A DNA stretch of 33,427 nucleotides from Saprospiraceae bacterium (GTDB lineage Bacteria; Bacteroidota; Bacteroidia; Chitinophagales; Saprospiraceae): the NCBI GenBank assembly GCA_020630525.1, contig JAHDBF010000020.1:1-33427 (forward strand). The letters run 5' to 3'. Positions 16,347 through 22,643 of this stretch are shown here, in pieces. The first letter of the stretch is position 1; every line of letters begins with the position of its first letter. The translations under genes and the position numbers were made by a program. A model generated the notes under the pieces. It made no database searches, was not told the origin of the DNA, and saw nothing but the letters and a program-made list of their open reading frames with translations.

Positions 16347-18035
16347 TTGAAGATATTTAAAATAATTTTATTCGTAATTATTCCGTCGACGGTAGTATTC
16401 AGTCAATGTAATTATCAATTGGTTTGGCAAGATGAATTTGATGGCAACACACTTAATCCTAATAATTGGTCTTATCAACTTGGGAACAATGGTTGGGGAA
16501 ATGCGGAACTCCAAAATTACACAAACTCTAATGCACAAGTTTCTAACGGTACTTTAAAAATAATTGCAAATGAACCGTCACCCAACTATTATGAATCTTC
16601 AAGAATCAGGTCTTTAAATCTTAAAGATATAAAATACGGTAAGCTAGAAGCCAGCATCAAGCTACCATTTGGACAAGGTATTTGGCCTGCATTTTGGATG
16701 ATGCCTAGCTGTGATATTTATGGTGGATGGCCATCAAGCGGAGAAATTGATATTATGGAATATCTTGGTCATCAGCAAAACAAATGTTATGCAACTTGTC
16801 ATTTTGGCAATAGTCCAACTGACAAATCCAGTATTGGAAATTCTTATACTTTAGCTAGTGGGAATTTTAGTGATGACTTTCATTTATTTAGTATCGAATG
16901 GAGTGAAAACAATATTAAGTGGTTTGTAGATAATAATCAAATTCTGGAGATAGATGATCCAGATGTTGGAAACTACATCTACCCTTTTAATGAAGAATTT
17001 CATTTTATCCTGAATGTTGCTGTTGGAGGAAATTGGCCTGGATATCCTGATGCATCAACTACTTTTCCTCAGGTTATGGAAGTAGAATATGTTAAAGCCT
17101 TTCAACTTGTAGAAGATATTGTCTTAGAAGGAGAAAGTCTTTTGACACCTAATACAAGTAATGCATCCTATTCTGTACCATTTATAAATGGCGCAACTTA
17201 CGATTGGTCAATTCCAAGTTGTGCAACACTAATTTCAGGTCAAAATACAAACGAGATAATTGTAAATTGGAGTACTGACGGTGGTAATATAGAGGTTATC
17301 GTTGGTTTACCATGTAAAACAATAATTAGAACTAAGGAAGTAAATTTATCACCAAACTTAATTTCAAATGGCGGTTTTGAATTAGGCAAAAAGTCATGGG
17401 TATCTAACTTTTTTAATGGTGCTTACGGCTCATTCTACATTGATTCGAATAATCCCTTTATAGATCTCAAGAGTGGTTGCTTACAAGTTGATGGATTAGG
17501 CACTGATTTTTGGAATGCACAATTGAACGCAAGTATTGGAAGTGTAATTAGTGGTCAATCATACTATCTTTCATTCTATGCAAAAGCTGACATCAATGAT
17601 AGGCAAATTCGAATTGACTTTAGAGACAATTCTAATAACAACTCAACTGATCATTTAATTTTACAATTATCAAATCAGTGGCAATTTTACGAATACATTT
17701 ACACTGCATCATCAGATATTGCAGATTTAGTTATTGATTTTAATCACGGATATGAAACTGGGACTTTTTGTTATGATGAACTTATTTTTGAGATTCCAGG
17801 CACTATTACAGGAGTTTGTAGTTCCAACATTTGCAACGAGAATCTAACATTTCAAAATAATCAAATAGACGATGGAGTTTTTCATGCAGCAAATAACATT
17901 TATGCTCAATCAATAGTAACGAATAATCAAATCGTTGAATTCAAAGCTGGAAATGAAATAAATTTAAATAGCGGATTTGAAAGTAACGAAAATTGTGATC
18001 TTACTATTGAAATAACACCTTGTATTTCCAACTAA
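16347..18035 (+). CDS. Secreted GH16 endo-beta-glucanase with accessory domains
   Basis: 562 residues. The start is TTG (16347) because it gives the full signal peptide MKIFKIILFVIIPSTVVFSQ and no in-frame ATG exists before codon 118. The GH16 catalytic domain (about 21-255) has LVWQDEFDG, GKLEASIKLPFGQGIWPAFWMMP and the active-site GEIDIMEYLG, with E133 as nucleophile and E138 as acid/base. The wide-type laminarinase/lichenase fold and the DIM-E spacing point to an endo-beta-1,3(4)-glucanase. An Ig/PKD-like segment (about 258-340) and a CBM4/9-like jelly roll (about 345-482, NLISNGGFELGKKSWVSN) follow. The last about 65 residues form a short repeat-like beta module (NNQIVEFKAGNEINLNSGFES), with no recognisable T9SS sorting domain. 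Probable role: laminarin or related glucan degradation outside the cell. Confidence 0.92.
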   Translation: MKIFKIILFVIIPSTVVFSQCNYQLVWQDEFDGNTLNPNNWSYQLGNNGWGNAELQNYTNSNAQVSNGTLKIIANEPSPNYYESSRIRSLNLKDIKYGKLEASIKLPFGQGIWPAFWMMPSCDIYGGWPSSGEIDIMEYLGHQQNKCYATCHFGNSPTDKSSIGNSYTLASGNFSDDFHLFSIEWSENNIKWFVDNNQILEIDDPDVGNYIYPFNEEFHFILNVAVGGNWPGYPDASTTFPQVMEVEYVKAFQLVEDIVLEGESLLTPNTSNASYSVPFINGATYDWSIPSCATLISGQNTNEIIVNWSTDGGNIEVIVGLPCKTIIRTKEVNLSPNLISNGGFELGKKSWVSNFFNGAYGSFYIDSNNPFIDLKSGCLQVDGLGTDFWNAQLNASIGSVISGQSYYLSFYAKADINDRQIRIDFRDNSNNNSTDHLILQLSNQWQFYEYIYTASSDIADLVIDFNHGYETGTFCYDELIFEIPGTITGVCSSNICNENLTFQNNQIDDGVFHAANNIYAQSIVTNNQIVEFKAGNEINLNSGFESNENCDLTIEITPCISN

Positions 18036-18152
18036 TTATAATTGTTCAATTGGTTTTGTCATTTGTAATTTTAAAATAATGGGACTTTACTGGAACGAAT
18101 CCATGTCAGTCTTCGTTATGTTAATTCTATATGTAAATATTCATACAGAACG

Positions 18153-18182
18153 TTTGAAAAAGTTCATCGAAAAATATAAGTA
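18153..18182 (+). promoter_or_regulatory. Weak candidate promoter for tmRNA
   Basis: TTTG at 18153-18156 is followed after 18 bases by TATAAGTA (18175-18182), 7 bases before the first base of the tmRNA. The -33 element and spacing fit Bacteroidota promoters, but the -7 element matches TAnnTTTG only in its first half. Confidence 0.3.
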
Positions 18183-18188
18183 ATAATT

Positions 18189-18573
18189 GGGGCCGAACGG
18201 TATCGACAGGAAAGAATGTTGATAAGTAAGCATGTCAGAGCATTGATCTTATACTCTGTAACAAATAAAGATCAAAATTCAATTGGCGACAACAGATTCG
18301 CATTAGCTGCCTAATTTAGAATTAGCATAGCTTTTTGCACTGTGTAAGGGACTTCCGATATCCTTACTTTCCAGTGTATAATGACCGCTACGCTTCGCGC
18401 TGGCACTCGGGATAGAGACTTTACGCTTCGGTAAAGAATCGAAACTTAAGAAGATAAGCAGATAGTTGGTTGTTTGTACACCTGCTTGACGACGAAAATT
18501 TAAGAACAAACTAAACATGTAGAAAGCATATGAGCGCTTTGTCTGGACCAGAGTTCGAATCTCTGCGGCTCCA
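18189..18573 (+). ncRNA. ssrA: tmRNA (transfer-messenger RNA)
   Basis: The 5' end GGGGCCGAACGGTATCGACA and the 3' end (CAGAG TTCGAAT CTCTG, then CGGCTCC and discriminator A) form the tRNA-like domain. GGGGCCG pairs with CGGCTCC over seven base pairs, with the third pair G-U, the identity element for alanyl-tRNA synthetase. The T stem is CAGAG/CTCTG. CCA is not encoded (the DNA reads ACTC). The internal reading frame encodes a tag ending ALAA. The region between holds pseudoknot-forming segments such as the GCTACGCTTCGCGC hairpin. The RNA with SmpB rescues stalled ribosomes and tags their products for degradation. A strong terminator follows 21 bases downstream. Confidence 0.96.
18285..18314 (+). 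other. tmRNA tag reading frame
   Basis: GGC GAC AAC AGA TTC GCA TTA GCT GCC TAA encodes GDNRFALAA, to be added after the tRNA-borne alanine. The ALAA end is the protease-recognition signal, and AGENNYALAA-like tags are known from related phyla members. The resume codon GGC is inferred from that alignment; the frame is open further upstream (VTNKDQNSI). Confidence 0.85.
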
Positions 18574-18593
18574 CTCAGGAATTTTATCATTTC

Positions 18594-18638
18594 AAAAAGC
18601 TAAGAATTTTGACCTTAATCAATAATTCTTAGCTTTTT
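18594..18638 (+). terminator. Terminator of tmRNA
   Basis: Perfect 15-base arms (AAAAAGCTAAGAATT / AATTCTTAGCTTTTT) around a 15-base loop, with a terminal T-run followed by CTTATT. It begins 21 bases after the tmRNA 3' end. Confidence 0.9.
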
Positions 18639-18709
18639 CTTATTAAAGTGCATTTTGATTAAGGAAAAATGGCTATTGCATTTCTAGAAAATTTTAAATA
18701 GTAATCGTA

Positions 18710-18853
18710 TTACAATTCCATTTTGCTATTTATATTATATACACCATTCAATTTAAATTTAGTCAATTCAGAGAAGCCTTTCAACTGGTTAACCAAAACA
18801 GATGTATACAACTTTAGAATTTCTAATACCACATTCCTATGTTCGTCATTCAT
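18710..18853 (-). CDS. Small orphan ORF, possibly a gene remnant
   Basis: A 47-codon frame, MNDEHRNVVLEILKLYTS..., ending INSKMEL. The composition (balanced charges, amphipathic helix, no low-complexity) is more protein-like than random AT-rich DNA. The frame stays protein-like for eight codons upstream of the ATG (SFIRILYDR) before a stop, suggesting it could be the tail of a longer, lost gene. No family recognised and no clear start signal. It sits between the tmRNA terminator and the 32-bp repeats, in a likely insertion region. Confidence 0.35.
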   Translation of the reverse strand: MNDEHRNVVLEILKLYTSVLVNQLKGFSELTKFKLNGVYNINSKMEL

Positions 18854-18926
18854 ACGATCATATAAAATTCGGATAAAACTTTAGGTATTTTGAAAGGGTT
18901 AGCAATTGTATAAAACGAAGCAAAAC

Positions 18927-19022
18927 ACACACCTTTCATTGGAATAATGTGACAATTTACACATTTTTCATTGGAATAATGTGATATATTACACATTTTT
19001 CGTTGGAATAATGTGTAATTTA
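18927..19022. repeat. Three 32-bp tandem repeats, each with an inverted repeat
   Basis: Copies run 18927-18958, 18959-18990 and 18991-19022. The core CATTGGAATAATGTG is shared (CGTTGG in copy 3), preceded by ACACATTTTT (ACACACCTTT in copy 1). Within a copy, CACATT and AATGTG form an inverted repeat; in copy 3 the arms extend to TTACACATT/AATGTGTAA, perfect over 9 bases. The 32-base period is about three helical turns, so bound dimers would sit on one face of the DNA. The array ends 13 bases before the -7 element of the ATPase gene, an operator-like position. Confidence 0.85.
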
Positions 19023-19035
19023 AGTAAATATAACA

Positions 19036-19043
19036 TATATTTG
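19036..19043 (+). promoter_or_regulatory. -7 promoter element of the ATPase gene
   Basis: TATATTTG matches TAnnTTTG exactly and lies 22 bases before the TTG start codon at 19066, giving a short leader. No good -33 TTTG is seen at the usual 19-base spacing; that space is next to the third palindromic repeat. Confidence 0.45.
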
Positions 19044-19065
19044 GGTTGCACAAAAAGATATATAA

Positions 19066-20406
19066 TTGCAATATAATAGAGACATAATTCTTGAATTAAA
19101 GCAGTGGAAAGACAAAAAAGAGAAAAAGCCACTTATCATTCTGGGAGCAAGACAGATTGGTAAAACTACAGTTATAAAAGATTTTGGAGAAGAGCATTTT
19201 TCTAATTATGCATACTTCAATTTCGAAAGAAGACTGGATGCGCATCAGATTTTTGAAGAAACCAAAGATCCGATCAGAATCATAGAAAATCTATCATTGC
19301 TAAGTGGGCAAGATATAAAAGCAAATGAATCACTGCTTATCCTAGATGAAATACAAGTATGTAGAGAAGCCATTACTGCACTAAAATACTTTGAAGAAGA
19401 ATATAAAGCGTTGCACATTATTGCTGCAGGATCGTTACTAGGTTTAACATTAGGAAATAACAGTTCCTTTCCTGTCGGTAAAGTAGAATTTCTAGAGATG
19501 AATCCATTAAGTTTTACAGAATACTTAAATGGAATTGACTCAAAAAATGCCAAAGCATATCATCATTTTATTAATGCACCGATCGGTAAAATTCCAGATG
19601 CTTTTTTTAATCCAATCATGGAGCATTTTAATAATTATCTCATTTCTGGAGGAATGCCAGAAGTGGCTAAAACTATTGCTGAAACAAAAAGCATCGAAAA
19701 AGCGCAGGTAATTCAAGATCAAATATTGACATCATATCAACTAGATTTTGCTAAGTATGCGAGTAATACAATGAGTGCAAGAATAAAATATATTTGGGAT
19801 TCACTACCCTCTCAACTGGCAAAGGAAAATAAAAAATTCCTTTACAGAGTGATAAAAAAAGGTGCGCGCGCTAGAGAATATGAGGAGGCACTTACTTGGC
19901 TAGAACAAGCAAGACTTGTGCATAAAGTACATCAGATTTCAAAACCATCACTTCCACTAAGTGCATATAAAGATATTGGTGCATTTAAAATATACACACT
20001 GGATGTAGGCTTACTAATAAGGATGGCAGAACTAAATCCGAAAAGTCTATTGGTAGGTTCAGATTTATTTTTAGAATTTAAAGGATCGCTTGCTGAGAAT
20101 TATGTAGCACAGAGTCTGCATATGCATTTAAAAAATTCGATCTATTATTGGACCTCTTCAGGTATAGCAGAATTAGATTTTATCATTTCAGATGGTGAAA
20201 ATGTGTTCCCTATAGAAGTAAAATCTGGAAATTCTACAAAAGCAAAAAGCTTAAAAGTCTATGATGAAAAATACAATCCTAAATTGAAAATTAGAATTTC
20301 TAATAAAAACTTAGATCTCAAAGACAGACTACTTAATCTACCGATATTTTATACAGACTATATATCTCATTTTGCGGAGAAGTGTATGACTATTGTAGTA
20401 AAATAA
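19066..20406 (+). CDS. AAA_14/DUF4143-family ATPase
   Basis: 446 residues. The P-loop is GARQIGKTT at 27-35, Walker B is LLILDEIQ at 90-97, and a sensor-like AAGSLLGL follows at 120-127. The DUF4143 C-terminal half includes LDFAKYASN, an HTH-like middle and, near the end, AELDFII (D371)... PIEVKSGN (E384, K386), a PD-(D/E)xK nuclease-like pattern. These stand-alone ATPases are widespread, often horizontally moved, and without an agreed function. The start is TTG at 19066: an in-frame TAA immediately precedes it, and the MQYNRDIILELKQW start aligns with the usual family N-terminus. The gene has its own -7 element and an array of palindromic repeats upstream, and no operon partner. Confidence 0.9.
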   Translation: MQYNRDIILELKQWKDKKEKKPLIILGARQIGKTTVIKDFGEEHFSNYAYFNFERRLDAHQIFEETKDPIRIIENLSLLSGQDIKANESLLILDEIQVCREAITALKYFEEEYKALHIIAAGSLLGLTLGNNSSFPVGKVEFLEMNPLSFTEYLNGIDSKNAKAYHHFINAPIGKIPDAFFNPIMEHFNNYLISGGMPEVAKTIAETKSIEKAQVIQDQILTSYQLDFAKYASNTMSARIKYIWDSLPSQLAKENKKFLYRVIKKGARAREYEEALTWLEQARLVHKVHQISKPSLPLSAYKDIGAFKIYTLDVGLLIRMAELNPKSLLVGSDLFLEFKGSLAENYVAQSLHMHLKNSIYYWTSSGIAELDFIISDGENVFPIEVKSGNSTKAKSLKVYDEKYNPKLKIRISNKNLDLKDRLLNLPIFYTDYISHFAEKCMTIVVK

Positions 20407-20536
20407 AATTGACTGAAATTAAATAAATTACGATTTAGAATAAGGAAAAATAAACTGGTTATTAATTCTCTGATCTAAGATTCATATCGTTTCGACATGA
20501 AATATTACATTAGTAGTAAGAACAAACAATATTACA

Positions 20537-21679
20537 ATGCAAGAAAAATATTTAACAGAAGAACATATCATGTTCAGAGATGCCATTCGCGCATTTATGG
20601 AGCAAGAGATAGAACCACATTATGAAAAATGGGAAAAGGCAGGACAAGTGCCAAGGGAGCTTTGGTTAAAGGCTGGAGAAATGGGTATATTAAGTACTAT
20701 GATTCCAGAAGAATATGGTGGTCTTGGACTTGAGGATTATCGTTATAATGCAATCATCGCAGAAGAGCTAGCACGCGTAAATGCTACAGGACCTGGCTTC
20801 GCGATTCAAAATGATATTGTTGTACCATATCTACTTAGGTACTTGACGGATGAACAGAAAAAAAGAATTTTACCTAAGGTTGCTACCGGCGAATGGATAG
20901 GTGCATTGGGAATGTCAGAGCCAGCTGCAGGTAGTGATTTGCAACGATTAAAAACCAATGCTATAAAATCTGGAGATCACTACATCCTAAACGGATCGAA
21001 AACTTTTATATCTAATGGAATGATGTGTGACTTTGTAGTGTTGGCAGTAAAAACCAACCCTGAACTCGGTGCAAAAGGCATGTCAATGCTTATCGCAGAA
21101 AGAACAATGGAAGGGTTTTCAAATGGAGAAAATCTTGACAAAATAGGATTAAAGGGACAAGATACAGCAGAGCTATTTTTTGATAATGTTAAAATTCCAG
21201 AAGAAAATATCTTGGGTGAAGCAGGTCATGGATTTTATTATTTGATGAATAATTTACCACAAGAAAGATTATCTATTGCGATAACTGGAGTTGCTAATGC
21301 AGAAGCTGCACTCGAATGGACCATCCAATATTGTAAGGAGAGAATTGCTTTCGGAAAACAAATTGGTTCGTTCCAGCACTCTAGATTTAAGCTTGCTGAA
21401 ATGCATACTGAACTTACGATTGCGAGATCTTTTGTGGACGAATGTATTATGCAACTCAATGAAAAAACACTGACTGCTGAAAAAGCTGCTATGGCAAAAT
21501 ATTGGGTATCCGACCTTCAATGCAAGGTTATAGATAATTGTCTACAGTTACATGGTGGCTATGGGTACATGAATGAATACAAAATTGCAAGGGCATTCAG
21601 AGATAGTCGAGTGCAAAAAATATATGGAGGCACCAACGAAATCATGAAAGAAATTATAGGTAGATCAATGGGTTTTTAA
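20537..21679 (+). CDS. Acyl-CoA dehydrogenase, long-chain type
   Basis: 380 residues, full length for the family. The N-terminal helical domain (PEEYGGLGLEDY, 57-68), the FAD/substrate segment (GALGMSEPAAGSDL, 122-135; NGSKTFISNG, 152-161) and the C-terminal helical domain are all present. The catalytic base is probably E243 in PQERL, the position used in long-chain and isovaleryl-CoA dehydrogenases, and the end YGGTNEIMKEIIGRSMGF also fits the long-chain type. It would introduce the alpha-beta double bond into acyl-CoA, passing electrons to ETF. It begins at ATG 20537 and is followed after 6 bases by an alpha/beta-hydrolase gene. The exact chain-length preference cannot be read here. Confidence 0.94.
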   Translation: MQEKYLTEEHIMFRDAIRAFMEQEIEPHYEKWEKAGQVPRELWLKAGEMGILSTMIPEEYGGLGLEDYRYNAIIAEELARVNATGPGFAIQNDIVVPYLLRYLTDEQKKRILPKVATGEWIGALGMSEPAAGSDLQRLKTNAIKSGDHYILNGSKTFISNGMMCDFVVLAVKTNPELGAKGMSMLIAERTMEGFSNGENLDKIGLKGQDTAELFFDNVKIPEENILGEAGHGFYYLMNNLPQERLSIAITGVANAEAALEWTIQYCKERIAFGKQIGSFQHSRFKLAEMHTELTIARSFVDECIMQLNEKTLTAEKAAMAKYWVSDLQCKVIDNCLQLHGGYGYMNEYKIARAFRDSRVQKIYGGTNEIMKEIIGRSMGF

Positions 21680-21685
21680 ACCAAT

Positions 21686-22351
21686 ATGGAAGTAAAAACA
21701 CATCAATTTAAAACACAAAAAACGGCACGGTATGCGTCGTACGGAACATTGAGTGAGGAGACAAAATATTTTTGGTTTTGTCTCCATGGTTCAAAGATGA
21801 CGTGTGAACAAATGTTGTATAAATTTTCTGACTTTGATCCAGAGACTCACTTCATAATTGCTCCAGAGGCATTGAATAGATTTTACTTAAAAGGTTTTGG
21901 CGGAGATGTGGTCGCCTCATGGATGACATCAAGAGATCGACTATATGAAATCGAAGATTTTTGCAATTACCTAACTCACTTATATTTTCAATATGTTGAG
22001 AAATTACCTTTAGAGACAAAGCGAATAGTAATGGGCTTTTCTCAAGGTGGCACTACCCTTTATCGATGGCTTCACAACTCCTTAATTGAAGCCAATTATC
22101 TTATTGCTTACTCTTGCTGGATTCCTGAAGACATTAATTTAAAAAATGCAAAATCCAACTTAAATCTTATTAATCAGATTTACACCTATGGACTACAAGA
22201 TGAATTTTTAACAGAAGAAAGGATCCAAGCTGTCAATCAAATTATTGAAAAGAATAAGCTAAATATTGAGAGAGAACCTTATGAAGGTACGCATAGAATA
22301 GAAAAATCTCAATTAGCATATTTGCTTAAAAACTTCATCCAATATATTTAA
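21686..22351 (+). CDS. Alpha/beta-hydrolase, phospholipase/carboxylesterase type
   Basis: 221 residues of a compact esterase fold. The oxyanion-side motif is FCLHGSKMT (31-39). The nucleophile elbow is GFSQGG with S119. The acid is D172 in YGLQDEFLT and the histidine is H203 in YEGTHRI, completing the triad. The size and GFSQGG elbow match the acyl-protein thioesterase/carboxylesterase group. It is cytoplasmic, with no signal peptide. With only 6 bases after the acyl-CoA dehydrogenase stop it is surely co-transcribed; a role in hydrolysing an acyl ester or thioester in the same lipid pathway is inferred. Confidence 0.88.
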   Translation: MEVKTHQFKTQKTARYASYGTLSEETKYFWFCLHGSKMTCEQMLYKFSDFDPETHFIIAPEALNRFYLKGFGGDVVASWMTSRDRLYEIEDFCNYLTHLYFQYVEKLPLETKRIVMGFSQGGTTLYRWLHNSLIEANYLIAYSCWIPEDINLKNAKSNLNLINQIYTYGLQDEFLTEERIQAVNQIIEKNKLNIEREPYEGTHRIEKSQLAYLLKNFIQYI

Positions 22352-22592
22352 GTTATAATTTGCTAACAATAAAAAATTGACAATCTAGGCTTAACGGATA
22401 GTTGTATGCGTTAATAAAAAAAAGAACAGCAAAGACGTGTTTATTTAAAAAATATTTACCATATGATAAATGTATTTATGGATACGCTTTAAGAATGGAT
22501 ATAAAAATAATAAGCCTAAACAATATCTCATCATAGTTCAAATTATAGATAAATTACTAAGTGCATTTCACATAATTTTATTAAACAAAGAA

Positions 22593-22619
22593 AGGCTTCC
22601 TAATCCAATTAGAAAGCCT
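22593..22619 (-). terminator. Terminator of the giant repeat-protein gene
   Basis: Stem AGGCTTcCTAAT / ATTAGaAAGCCT with one mismatch and a 3-base loop (CCA). On the minus strand it is followed by TTCTTTGTTTAAT. It starts 25 bases past the stop of the giant gene. The rest of 22352-22592 is AT-rich and shows no supported gene. Confidence 0.75.
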
Positions 22620-22643
22620 CTCAAATTAAGTCTTTATGTTGGA

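Noticed and set aside
18303-18590. 95-residue minus-strand ORF
   Set aside because: It lies entirely across the tmRNA gene and is a by-product of the conserved RNA sequence.
18927-19022. CRISPR array
   Set aside because: The 32-base units are directly adjacent with no unique spacers between them, and there are no cas genes; the position and inner palindromes fit operators better.
18850-19071. 73-residue minus-strand Cys/His-rich ORF over the tandem repeats
   Set aside because: Its apparent repeated CxxxHYSNEKC pattern is only the translation of the DNA repeats; it lacks a start signal and antiparallels the ATPase promoter.
18560-20536. Duplicate of the tmRNA 3' end (attR) downstream
   Set aside because: I looked for copies of the T arm/acceptor end after the ATPase gene and saw none, so an integrated element with intact ends is not supported.
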